Source of the DNA: Pegoplata infirma | Lineage: Eukaryota > Arthropoda > Insecta > Diptera > Anthomyiidae | NCBI GenBank assembly: GCA_963921195.1 | Contig: OY992537.1 | Location: forward strand, 52,414,313-52,478,312 | Direction: 5' to 3' | DNA: 64,000 bases | Shown here: piece after piece, positions 53,011 to 63,357 of the stretch | Layout of the letters: every line of letters begins with the position of its first letter | Position numbering within the stretch: the stretch's first letter is position 1 | The notes under the pieces: generated by a model | Seen by the model: the letters and a program-made list of their open reading frames with translations, nothing else | The model's database searches: none | What the model was told of the DNA's origin: nothing | Made by a program: the position numbers and the translations under genes

Positions 53011-53794
53011 GTTTAAACTAGAGATGGGCTCACGACAGGAAGTTTCTAATGACACATGATCATATTTTATCTACTTACAATCACGAGAGTAAATTTAATA
53101 CAAAATTACTTTTTCACTACTCGTAACACCTTATATATTATGTTCTGGTATGCTATATTTTATACCTTACTCGTAAGCTTTGCTATTAACTTGATCAATT
53201 ACACTGTAAGTAAAATTTAAAGTTTTGAAATGACACACAAAAACGCCGAGACACCCCAACTTATTTTTGGGTCATAGAATCCAGTGGTATACTCCGTTTT
53301 AAAAAGTTAGCTCAAAATAACGAGATATTTCGATTTTAAATTTGCAAATGTAGAGTAAAAATGGAATAAATCCAAAAAAAAAAAAAAACATAAAATTCAT
53401 CAATATTGTTCCATGTCCGCTTGAAAATGGACGTATGTTATTTCTACAAATAACAAGTTTTTTAAGTTTTTTCATTCAAATAAAATGAAAAATCGCCTTA
53501 AATCTACTACAAATTTAAAATCGAAATTTCACGAGATTTTGAGCTAACTTTTTAAAACGGGACACACCACTGGATTCTACGACCCAAAATTAGGTTGATG
53601 TGTCTCGGCGTTTCGGTGTGTAATTTTCACCTACTTAGAGTGTTATTTTATACCTTACTGATATTCTTAGTCATAATGTGGATGCATTATTTTGGGTCTC
53701 ATATGCTCTTAAAATCACAAATGCTGCGATGTATAAAATAAGCAATCCTATACCTTATTTTATACCTTATTTGGTAATCTAAGTTTTTCTGGGA
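53011..53794 (-). mobile_element. Relic related to the CCCAGCAAAA element, interrupted
   Basis: In reverse complement the order matches 57035-57425: the end near TCCCAGAAAAACTTAGATTACC, ATAAGGTATAAAATAAGGTA, ACGAGTAGTGAAAAAGTAAT, and the hAT-like end TAGAGATGGGCTCACGACAG shared with GTTTAAAC. A palindrome is inserted at 53233-53621. The left edge abuts the LINE 5' truncation point. Confidence 0.6.
53233..53621. mobile_element. 389-bp hairpin element, ACACACAAAAACGCCGAGAC ends
   Basis: The left arm ACACACAAAAACGCCGAGAC pairs with the right end GTCTCGGCGTTTCGGTGTGT. Further pairs include AAAAAGTTAGCTCAAAAT against ATTTTGAGCTAACTTTTT. Arms are about 125 bp. It shares the CCGAGACACCCCAAC phrase with the foldback at 25267-25854, suggesting related families. 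Confidence 0.75.
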
Positions 53795-55382
53795 GTTACA
53801 TTAAATTGATTAGTTGTTATTTGCTAGAAAATTCTTTATACTTTTGTTTATCAACAGACTATCCTGCGATGAGATTCGAACCTGTGCTTCTAAATCACTC
53901 ATTTTGATTAGAGTGTGGTTAGACATTACTAAATTCATTTTCATTTTAGTTTTCCCGATAATAATTTTGTTTTGTATCATAACTGCTTGTCTCTCATGAG
54001 AACAGTTTCTGAAATTTATTAAATAAAACTTTCGGATATTTAATAAGTAATTTCATTAATGAAGTTTGAAATACACCCAGACATTGGGTGTGGCTTGTGT
54101 CATTTATAAATTTAATAAGATTTATTTTTCTTTTTAGCCCTATATGATTTGAAAAAACTACGTAATGCCCTTTTAAGTCACATAATGTTGGCTTCAATGA
54201 ACATTTCAATAAAACTAAATTTCACATTTAAATGGTTACAAACAAAAAAAAAAACATATTTTTAAACAATATAAAGAAACCACACAAAACACATACATAT
54301 CAAAGAAAATACTTTAAATAACAAAGTTTGTTTATAGTTTTAATAATACTGGGATGAATTCAAATAATATTCAAATGCAGTTCACTGATTTTAATGTTAG
54401 AGTTTCTTAAGCCAAAAAATACATACTCACATTTAATACGACAAACCAAACAATATTTTATATATAAATCTTGTCATCGTCCTCATATACATATGTATGT
54501 ATGTGTGTATGCTTAAAAATAAACTTTTATTTATATTGGCAAAGTTTTTGAAAATGTTATTTAGTGAATAAATAAACTAGAAAAACTGCTAGAGAATTGA
54601 TGATAAAAAGGATTTTAAACATTGGACAAAGTTGAAGACAACTAAGAATTTTATAGACGAAGAAAAATGACCATATGACATTCTACACCAAAAAAAAAAA
54701 AAAAACTTTTAATACCATGTGTCACATTTTCAAATAGAAAAACAAAAACCTGCAGTCAATTGAAATACTGCACTAAAACAAATAAATTTGTGAGAAACTA
54801 TAGCTGGGTTTTTCAATAATTTTCATAAGGATTACTAGACACAGAGGAAGAGTTAAAAAAATCTTAGTCACACACTAGATTTAAGCATTTGTGAATCACC
54901 ATGTTTATTTGTAAATTTTATATCATTTCTATAAAATTTTAAAGCATACTTTAAGGTGCGAATAGAAAACAACCTTATTTCACGATCCGAAATCACCTAT
55001 ACCGTGACTATTGAATCATAAAAATATCACGGGACAGATGAAAATACCCTGTGATTGGATACAATAAGACAAAACCAAATATTACAATTTTTAACAAGTT
55101 TTGAACAAAATTAAAAAATTTTCTACGTCCCAGAACCATTTTTTTGCGTTTTGTAGTACAAAATTTCTTCGAAAATGATTTTGGAAAATAAATTTTGGAT
55201 AATTTTACAAGTGCCGAAAATGTCCCGTTCACAAAAAAACGGTTTTAGAATTTTTTTTACGAAATGTTTAAGTTCCGAAGAATGGTTGGTGCAGCTGTGA
55301 TATGTTCCTAAAAGACATTCCCAGTGACATGTCACTAGTGATATATCCGGGAAGGAGACATTCCCTAACAAAAGTGATAATT
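53795..55382. other. Low-repeat segment, candidate host DNA
   Basis: No mini-me, satellite or long hairpin between about 53.8 and 55.24 kb. The segment 55258-55350 (TTCCGAAGAATGGTTGGTGC and following) is repeated at 56385-56450 (TTCCGAAGTATGGTGGGTGC). No ORF is convincing. Confidence 0.4.
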
Positions 55383-55984
55383 TTTTTATACCCTCCACTT
55401 AGTGATAGAGGGTATATATAAGTTTGTCATTCCGTTTGTAACTCATCGAAATATCGGTCTGGGACCCCATAAAGTATATACATAATTGATCAGTGATCGA
55501 TTTTAAGACATTCTAGCGATGTCCGTCTGTCCGTCTGTCTGTGGAAATGGTGATCACGGCCAAAATATTACACAGAGATGACTGAAACTTAACATATTTG
55601 TTGGAAGTTCTCCTGAGCAGTTTGGTATTGCATTTGAGCGATATCGGTTCAGCGGTTCAAAAGTTATGAACGAAAATGTAACCTCAAAAATTTCAGTACA
55701 TTCAACATAACCTAAAAATACAAAATGCTTTAATTCGGCTTCTGGTTGGCATATGTGAACATATTGGAACACCAAATGGTATTTAAACAAGTACGAACAC
55801 ACAAAAAAAAAAGAAATCGCGGATTTTTTTTACCAACATTTTTTTTTCGCGAAAATTTTTTTTTCAAAAAAATTTTTTTTTTCAAAAGTAATTTCCTTTT
55901 AAATAAAGTTTTTTGCAATAATCTTTTTGAAATTGTGGAGGGTATCACTACATTCGGCAAGGCCGAATTTAACTTTTTTACTTG
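55383..55984 (+). mobile_element. mini-me-like subtype B, complete
   Basis: Start TTTTATACCCTCCACTTAGT, core GATCGATTTTAAGACATTCT, a short GTCC/GTCT tract (55520-55543), subtype B block ACACAGAGATGACTGAAACT, 3' hairpin ATTCGGCAAGGCCGAAT and TTTTACTTG. Followed directly by a T-rich minisatellite. Confidence 0.8.
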
Positions 55985-56250
55985 TTTTTTCATCAATTTT
56001 TTTTTACATCAATTTTTTTTCATTAAATTCTTTTTTCATCAGTTTTATCAAATTTTTTTTCCATCATTTTTCATTTTCATTAAATTTTTTTTTCATAATT
56101 TTTTTTTTATAATTTTTTTTTCATAAAATTTTTTTTTTCAGCAATTATTTTCATATTTTTTTTTTTATCAAATTTTTTATTACGTCAATTTTTGTCATAA
56201 GTTTTTTTTAATTTGTTTTTTTTCATAATTTTTTTTTTTGACAATTTTTT
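55985..56250 (+). repeat. (TTTTTTTTCATCAAA)-like minisatellite
   Basis: T-rich tandem sequence with CATCAATTTT and CATAATTTT phrases, as in element X. It starts right at a mini-me 3' end, as in the other copies. Confidence 0.7.
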
Positions 56251-56445
56251 TTGCGTTTGGGAATAATAAGTATTTAAAAAAAATTCACAAAATTGTTTGA
56301 CAATTTTGTTGCACTTTTAAGTAAAAAATTCGTTAAAAACGCGTTTAATTTTTTTTTCGGATTTTTTTTAAAGAACTTTTGAGGTTCCGAAGTATGGTGG
56401 GTGCAACTGTAATGTGTTTTGTGATGTGTTTCTAAGGGACATGTC

Positions 56446-56551
56446 CAATTGTATTTCAAGAATTATCAATTGAATTTCAGAAGTTGTAAATTGTTTTTCA
56501 GAAATTATCAATTGCATTTCAGAAGTTATCAATTGTATATAAGAAATATCA
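56446..56551 (+). repeat. 21-bp minisatellite, left part
   Basis: About five units of CAATTGTATTTCAGAAATTAT. The same array in the same orientation resumes at 63573 after the inserted composite element. Confidence 0.8.
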
Positions 56552-57034
56552 CTGCGCTAGTCGCAAAAATTAACAAGCTGGGCACTCTGCTGGTAAAACT
56601 AATTCGGGTACGCTGAATTCAATGGTGCCAGCCGTTTTTCGAAGTTAGCGCTCGTTTTCGCGATATTCGTGATTTAAAATTGTAAGGCTTGGGTACTACA
56701 AAAATTAAATTTGTATGCTTTTTGGATAATTTTTAAATATAAATTTCGAAAAACCATTGTTTTTTTGGCGAAAAAAAATTTGTCCGCGAAAATAAAAATT
56801 TGTTCAAAAAATTGTGTGTCTGTAATGTATCGTTTTCTACTCATTTTCATAAATTAGTAGCAAAATAAAAAAAAAATTTCGCGAAAAAAATTTTCGCGAA
56901 TAATTTTTTTTTTTTTTATTCAATAGAGTTGAGATGGTACAAATTCAGAAATTGTCTTAATAATATAAAAAAAAATGTTTTTTTTACTTAAAAATAAAAA
57001 AAAAATAATCGCGAATATCGCTAATACAACGCTA

Positions 57035-57759
57035 CCCAGCAAAACTTAGATTACCAAATAAGGTATAAAATAAGGTATAGGATCTCTTATTTTATACATT
57101 GCAGCATTGATGATTTTAACAGGCGATGAGACTCAAAGTAATGCATCCACATTATCACAAAGAATACCAGTAAGGTATAAAATAAGTCATAAATTTATAA
57201 CGAAGAATACGAATAAGGTGTAAAATATATGATATTTTATAGGTTACGAGAAATGAAATAATATAGCATACCAGAAGATAATATATAAGGTGTTACGAGT
57301 AGTGAAAAAGTAATTTTGTATTAAATTTACTCACGTGATTGTAAGTGAGTGTAAGTAGATAAAATATGCTCGTGAGTCTGTGTCGTTAGAAATTTCCTGT
57401 CGTGAGCCCATCTCTAGTTTAAACTTATGCATTTTTTTATAAAATAATTATTTTTTATGTTATTGTAATGCATTATGCATCCAATTATAAATAATACATT
57501 ATTTCAAACTTTGAAATAATACATAATGTAACCAAATATAAGGCATCCATGTTTAGAAATAATAAATATGAAATAAATTTTTTTCAATAATCATGCATTA
57601 CGTAGCAAATTATTAGTAATGCATTATTTTTCACTTGAAAATAATACGTTGTGGAACAAATGTTTGATAAGACATCCTAAAATAATGCTACAAATAAGGT
57701 ATATACATTACCTGGTAATGTGTTATATAATCACTACCCATTACCAAAGTTTTGCTGGG
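57035..57759. mobile_element. 725-bp TIR element CCCAGCAAAACTT, TA-flanked
   Basis: Ends CCCAGCAAAACTT and AAGTTTTGCTGGG with TA at 57033-57034 and 57760-57761. The left side holds AAATAAGGTATAAAATAAGG repeats. The middle includes a terminal portion of the TAGAGATGGGC hAT-type family (57300-57425), and the right part has AATGCATTAT-type motifs. Relative of 53011-53794. Confidence 0.75.
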
Positions 57760-58251
57760 TAACTTTGAAAAAACTGATATTATGGGATTTAGTGTACACG
57801 AACTAGCTTCACCAGATGGCTGTCGTAAATTCAAATCAAACTAAAAATATTTGTATTGAACCAATTTTTTCACGAAAATAATGATTTTTCGCGAACAAAA
57901 AAGATTTTCGGTTAAAAAAATTCACGGTATTATGGTTTGTTGTGTTAGTTGAACAGACTTAAATGGTTTTAAATTTATCAAGTAAAAAAGTTAAATTCGG
58001 CCTTGCCGAATGTAGTGACACCCTCCACAATTTCAAAAATATTATTGCCAAAAACTTTATTTAAAAGGAAATTACTTTTGAAAAAAAAAATTTTAAAAAA
58101 AAAAAATTCCGCGGAAAAAAATTTTGGTAAAAAAAAATCCGCGATTTTTTTTTTTTTTTGTCAACAAATATGTTCGTACTTGTTTAAATACCATTTGGTG
58201 TTTAATTATGTTCACATATGTCAACCAGAAGCCGAATTAAAGCATTTTGTT

Positions 58252-58592
58252 TGATTTTTTTCTGTAAGTACAGATCGAGCACGGGCTCTAATTATATTTG
58301 TTATAAGGGTTCAAGTTGAAAAAATGCAGAAGAAAAATTGAATTTCTAAAAATTATAGACATTTCTGGTATTTCCCATACCGGTTTCAAACACCCCAGTT
58401 AGTGTCATCATAGGATTTTAAATGTCGGTTTGTCTTGTAAATGAAAACTGTTTTTTATATATGTGAATATTTATAGTTTCTACAGAATAAATTTTTACAG
58501 TTTCCAACACTACAATTCTATTTCTAGCAATCTCAACCTCACTTCATACTTTCTTTCAACTTTTTTGTCTCTTACATTATTTCGCAAATATT
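58252..58592 (-). mobile_element. Penelope-like element fragment, copy 2
   Basis: Matches 49301-49589 and additionally has the end segment TCTGTAAGTACAGATCGAGC at 58261-58280, which in copy 1 is present in inverted form. It is inserted in a mini-me copy, with ATTTTGT / ATTTTCGT as a possible short duplication. Confidence 0.6.
58358..58426 (-). ncRNA. Hammerhead ribozyme motif, core deleted
   Basis: Same layout as 49356-49428 but four bases shorter: the segment that should read CTGATGA keeps only TGATGA directly after TCCTA, so the conserved 5' part of the core is lost. Helix II is better than in copy 1 (ACACT/GGTGT). Predicted inactive. Confidence 0.6.
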
Positions 58593-59104
58593 TTCGTATT
58601 TTTAGGTTATGTTGAATGTACTGAAATTTTTGACATTAGATTTTCGTTACATTTCGCTCATAACTTTTGAACCGCTGAACCGATATCGCTCAAATGCAAT
58701 ACCAACTTCTCGGGGGAACTTCCAATTAATATGTTAAGTTTCAGTCATCTCTGTGCAATATTTTGCCGTGATAGCATTTTCCACAGACAGACAGACAGAC
58801 CATGGACGTATACAGGGGGTGGGCACAGGGGGCACGTGCCCCCCTTTCGATTTAAAAAATTTTAAAATTTAATACACAAAAATGCATTATACAAGAAAAA
58901 TACACAAGTTTCTAAAAATTTTGGGTTTTAAAGAAAATATTTTAGTTTTCTTTATAAAAACTCTAGAGTTTAAGCAAATTTGGTCTCTGAAAAGTAATTT
59001 TTATTGAAATATCTGAAAAATATGTTTCAAAAACGCATAATATTGGATTTATCCAATAAAAATTATGCATCACGATCATGAAAATAAATTTCTATAAAAA
59101 ATGT

Positions 59105-59478
59105 TCAGACTATAAGATTCTAAGACACTATTTCTATATTTAAATCTAAGATTCTCAGCTATTATTTTTAAAGGAAATTCTCAGGTTCTGAAAAACTTTT
59201 CTATAACAAAATTGTTCAGATTCCAGTACATTTTTTCATCAGAAAAATTTTATATTTTAGATATTTTATTTCTTAATGAAAAATTGTTAGATTCTGAAAC
59301 ATTTGCTCCATTGAAAACTTTTAAATTCTTAGTTTTTCTTTTATAGAGAAACTATCAGATTCTAAGATATATTTTCATATCAGATTCTGAAACAAATTTT
59401 CTATAAAAACTTTTTAGGTTCTGAGACTTTTTTTATGAAAACAACTTAAATTTTGAAACATTTTTTATAGAAAAATCC
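59105..59478 (+). repeat. 35-bp satellite, degenerate, inside hAT-type element
   Basis: Phrases AGATTCTAAGACACTATTTC, GGAAATTCTCAGGTTCTGAA and TAGAGAAACTATCAGATTCT correspond to the satellite unit. This satellite lies about 13 kb from the main array and may have been carried here by the hAT-type element (compare 24535-24900). Confidence 0.5.
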
Positions 59479-59547
59479 TCAAATGAAACCATGGGACAAG
59501 CTCAAATCTAAAACAGTGCGATCACCAGACAAATTTTTATTAATATT

Positions 59548-60806
59548 AATTTGGTATATCGTCGCTGCTCCGTCGTGATTTGGTATGTGACATTTTTGGA
59601 TTTTTTTGTTATTGCATAATATGGAACCTCTGTAGGGCATCCGTCTGCCCACTGAACCGTTTAGCGATATCTTGAATGGTTTGGAAGTTAGCAAAAGTAG
59701 CTATGTGAAATCCATATGTAAATGTTCCAAAAGAAAGTGGTATGTGTAGTTTAAAACCAGTTTTTGTTAAGAAAACTTTTGCAAATATAAACATTTTTGC
59801 TTAAAATTTTTAACATAAGGGTTTTAGGCATGCTTACATACTATACTAAAAAATTAAGTATGAGATCACATTTTAAAGGGATGCTGCCATTATAAAAAAA
59901 CGATTTTTCGCGATTTTCAAAAAAGTTATATGTATCTAAACAGTTTTTTTGCAGAAATTATTTACATACATTAGTCTTTTCATACACATGAAATCAATTC
60001 GGAAAACTAGATATAGGGTTGCAAAAAAAAAACGCAAAATCATTAAAATATGAGAAAAATCGCGATTTTTACCATTTTAACGCAAAATTTTTTATCCAAA
60101 TTTGTACTATTATATCGTTATGAGTCTAATCCCCATTTCCCATAACAAACAAATTTGCATTTGTAAAAGAAGAATTTTTTTAATAAAAAAAAACTGTAAC
60201 AAAATGTGCATAACTTTAACGATGATTTCCATGAAAACTGTTCCATTGATTCAAAAACGGACTTCACCATTGAAATTAGCATGCCCCAATTATCCAGAAG
60301 TTATGGTCAGATCTGATGGCACAAATTTCAGTTACAATTTTTTGAGTAAAATTGTTTCGCTAAAAAAAACAAAATTCATTGAAGCAACTCAGCACTTAGA
60401 TGCAGATTTGTACAAAATTTGGGATCTAAAAGTGTATTTACTATCACTTTAATGAATATTACAATTTTTGCACTATTATTAAATTTTATAACTTTAGTTA
60501 TTTGAACAAAAACGGTCATGTGTATAAAAATATCCAAAAATAAAAAAATTAATACCAAAAATGTTCCAACAAAATGTGTTATGTGTAGTTTTTTATGTTA
60601 TTCGTTAATATCTTCGTTTTAGCTAAAAAATCATTCTTTTTTTTGTGGTACACATCTATAAAATATCTTTATGTATTTTAAAGACGCTTGACTTTTATAA
60701 AATATGGCAAAATGACAAAATAAAACGGTTTTTTTGCTCTCCTGAAAACTTCAATAAAAACACATACCAAATTACGACGGAGCAGCGACGATATCTAACT
60801 AACAAA
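59548..60806. mobile_element. Inverted-repeat segment, CGTCGCTGCTCCGTCG arms
   Basis: ATATCGTCGCTGCTCCGTCG with TGATTTGGTATGTG at the left pairs with CACATACCAAATTACGACGG and AGCAGCGACGATAT at the right. Arms are about 45 bp and the interior is 1.2 kb. The open frame at 60102-60452 inside is lysine-rich and not recognised as a family. Confidence 0.5.
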
Positions 60807-60993
60807 AATGTTGAAATAAAAATCTAAAATTTTCATCTACACTCAAAATAAATTCTCTGTCCAATCAGCAGAAAAATCTGCTGAAAATACACCCATTTTG
60901 AGCCATATGAGAAATCTGCTGATTTTAGCAGACACGGTTTGCTAAATATCTGTCATAAGAGGTGAATAAATATAACAAGAAAAAAAAACATAC

Positions 60994-61065
60994 GCCGCCA
61001 GCCAAAATCGAACTCGCCACCTTCCGATTTGAAAGCACACTTCTTAACCACTACGCTACGGAAGC
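60994..61065 (-). tRNA. tRNA-like sequence or SINE head, degenerate
   Basis: 72 nt on the minus strand. The acceptor GCTTCCG pairs with TGGCGGC at six of seven positions (counting G-U). The D region is GCGTAGTGGTTAAG (A-box-like), and the T loop GAGTTCGATTTT is close to the B box, with a T stem containing one mismatch. The anticodon stem does not pair well, so the anticodon cannot be assigned (TTC or TCA depending on register). A run of nine T on the minus strand about 9-10 nt downstream would act as a Pol III terminator. Either a decayed tRNA gene or the head of a short retroposon. Confidence 0.4.
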
Positions 61066-61127
61066 TTATACTTTTATCTGGCGTTTTAGTTATTAAACGG
61101 GTGTGTTGTTCGACAGCAGAGAAATCT

Positions 61128-61281
61128 GATTTTAGCAGAAATATCTGCTGATTTTAGCAGAAAAATCTGCTGATTTTAGCAGAACAATCTGCTGATTTGA
61201 GCAGAATAATCTGCTGATTTCAGCAGAACAATCTGCTGATTTCAGCAGAGCAATCTGCTGATTTCAGCAGAACAATCTGTT
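61128..61281 (+). repeat. 22-bp palindromic minisatellite, seven units
   Basis: Seven tandem units of GATTTTAGCAGAAAAATCTGCT and variants (GATTTCAGCAGAACAATCTG). Each unit contains AGCAGA and TCTGCT separated by four bases, so every unit can form a small hairpin. Confidence 0.85.
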
Positions 61282-61847
61282 CTGCTTTTTTTTATATAAA
61301 AAAATTTCTTGAAAAAATAATGAAATTCAGCAAACAAAATCAGCATAAACATAGTAAAATGTCTGTTATTTTCTTAAACTGAATGACAGAGATTTTAATG
61401 AAAATATCCTTCTCAGCAGAACAATCTGCTAAAAGATTGCTAATTCAAATTAAAAGTCGTTTTACAGATTTTTTGACAGAGTTTTTCTTTTGAGTGTACC
61501 ACTTTTTCCGGGTTTGAATTGCATAGATTGCAATTTCGAATTTTCAAAAATAAACTTCAAAAATCTGTTGAAAATACATCTAATTTGAGCCATATGATCA
61601 ATCTGCTGATTTTAGCAGACACGGTTTGCTAAATTTCTGTCTGAGTATTCTAGGGCGAGCCAGCAGCAAATAGTTGTCAAGACAGCAGAAAAATCATATT
61701 TCAGCTGATTTTACCAGAAATATATGCTGATTTTAGATGAGCATTCTGAACATCTAAAATGTGTATTATTTACACAAGTAGTAGTGTAGTCCTAGTTAGA
61801 AAAAAAATGTAAATCGGCGATGACTAAAAAAAAATTTGGGAGTTGTG

Positions 61848-62408
61848 CCAACGACGGTAGTCGGCGTTGCCTTTATAAGGATACCAAAAAGTTGGATTTG
61901 AAATCCAAATTAGCAAATCCAAATCCACTTGGTGGCGCAAATCCAAGATTTACTACGCAAAATGTTGGCCTCTACATTTTGAGCATTTAGTACATTTATT
62001 TTATATTTAGTACATTTTGTGTTTTTAATACAAAAAATGGCATTATTAGGGGACAAAAAATAAAAATAAAACAATAAAATCGATATTTTCTTGTTTATTG
62101 TTAATTATTTTAATTTAATTTTTTTTTAAATTAGCTGCTTTTATAAGAATAATGTGAAAACTGAACGAAAATATAATAAACAAAAATTTAGTTAAAAAAT
62201 ATTATTTTTATTTTTTGATTTGTTCCCAATTTTCTTGAATTTATTTCGACCTTTTTTCAGTTGTAGCGGTGTTTTGTACCCTTCTGCCCAACATTTTGAG
62301 TAGTAAATCTTGGATTTGCGCCACCAAGTGGATTTGGATTTGCTAATTTGGATTTCAAATCCAACTTTTTGGTATCCTTATAAAGGCAACGCCGACTACC
62401 GTCGTTGG
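61848..62408. mobile_element. 561-bp TIR element with 120-bp arms, TSD TTGTG
   Basis: The left arm starts CCAACGACGGTAGTCGGCGT and the right arm is its reverse complement. Pairing continues through CTTTATAAGGATACCAAAAA, TTGGATTTGAAATCCAAATT and GCGCAAATCCAAGATTTACT with very few differences. TTGTG flanks both sides (61843-61847 and 62409-62413). No coding frame. The superfamily is unclear from a 5-bp TSD. Confidence 0.8.
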
Positions 62409-62578
62409 TTGTGCCCCCCGTTTTCAAATTCCTGGATACGTCGCTGAGACAGACAGACGGACATCGCTAGAATGTCTTAAGATCGATCGGGCATCATAAA
62501 TATATATACTTTATGGGGTCCCAGACCGATATTTCGATGAGTTACAAACGGAATGACAAACTTATATATACCCTCTAT

Positions 62579-63357
62579 TAGACTGCCCAGAAAAAAAGCG
62601 AAGTTTTTATTTTCTTGGGGGATACCTGCAAATTTTGTTCCTTTTTGTGCAAAAAAATTTCGGTTTTTTTTTGGGATTTTTAAAATAATATCTAGAGGTC
62701 GCGATCTCGCGTTTTATAACGATTTATTTTTTTTGAGTTTTTTATTATTTTAAATTGTTAAATATGATTAATATGATAAAATATTAATAATTTCAGACAA
62801 AAAAAAAAATAAATTAAAAATTAAATATCGCTCATTACATGAGATGTCTCCCAGCATCTAATCAAATGTTCCTTAATTTATTTGAAATTTTGCACACATG
62901 AACACTATGAAGCTATTAAAATAAATCAGTTGTTAGTTCCGAGAAAATCCGTGAATTCGCGAATATATTCGCGTTCGCGAATTCGTGGATTTTCGCGAAA
63001 CTAAAAACGAATTTATTTTAATTGCTCCATAGTGTATCTGTGTGCGAAATTTCAAATAAATTAAAGAACATTTGATTAGATGCTGGGAGACATCTCATGT
63101 AATGAGCGATATTTAATTTTTAATTTATTTTTTTTTTTGTCTGAAATTATTAATATTTTATCATATTAATCATATTTAACAATTTAAAATAATAAAAAAC
63201 TCAAAAAAAATAAATCGTTATAAAACGCGAGATCGCGACCTCTAGATATTATTTTAAAAATCCCAAAAAAAAACCGAAATTTTTTTGCACAAAAAGGAAC
63301 AAAATTCGCAGGTATCCCCCAAGAAAATAACAACTTTGTTTTTTTCTGGGCAGTCTA
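62579..63357. mobile_element. Near-perfect 779-bp hairpin, hAT-type, TSD CCCTCTAT
   Basis: TIR TAGACTGCCCAGAAAAAAA with arms of about 370 bp that match almost base for base, e.g. GAGGTCGCGATCTCGCGTTT against its reverse complement at 63223-63242. The centre is GCGAATATATTCGCG-like. The 8-bp duplication CCCTCTAT is exact (62571-62578 and 63358-63365), and excision would restore the mini-me start. High arm identity suggests a recent insertion or arm correction. Confidence 0.9.

Larger units (their letters stand above)
60840..61496 (+). mobile_element. TA-flanked TIR element CACTCAAAATAAATTCTCTG
   Basis: The ends CACTCAAAATAAATTCTCTGTC and (inverted) CACTCAAAAGAAAAACTCTGTC are similar over about 22 bp, with TA on both sides (60838-60839 and 61497-61498). 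It contains a tRNA-like sequence (60994-61065) and a 22-bp palindromic minisatellite (61128-61281). A degenerate relative is at 5556-6205, and part of the left end is repeated at 61560-61650. Confidence 0.65.
58801..62446. mobile_element. 3.6 kb hAT-type element in a (GTCY)n tract
   Basis: The left end CATGGACGTATACAGG and right end (reverse complement CAGCGACGTATCCAGG) fit hAT termini. AGACAGAC flanks both sides (58793-58800 and 62447-62454). Because the target is itself an AGAC repeat, the TSD is weak support. C/G-rich subterminal motifs (GGGGGCACGTGCCCCCC near 58827) form hairpins. No transposase was found. The interior holds degenerate satellite and three inverted-repeat elements. Confidence 0.7.

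Noticed and set aside
53861..53920. Possible third tRNA-like sequence on the minus strand
   Set aside because: A good B box (GGTTCGAATCTC) is present, but the T stem does not pair and no A box at a proper distance or acceptor stem is visible. Kept only as a note.
55746..56126. 126-codon Phe-rich frame
   Set aside because: Translation of a T-rich minisatellite and a mini-me 3' end. The product is almost all F, I and K.
60102..60452. 116-codon lysine-rich frame considered as a gene
   Set aside because: It lies inside an inverted-repeat segment within a hAT-type element, has no recognisable motif, and its base composition equals that of the surroundings.
58801..62446. Taking the AGACAGAC repeats as firm proof of an 8-bp TSD
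   Set aside because: The target is an AGAC microsatellite, so matching flanks are expected anyway; the call rests mainly on the termini and on the rejoined mini-me order.
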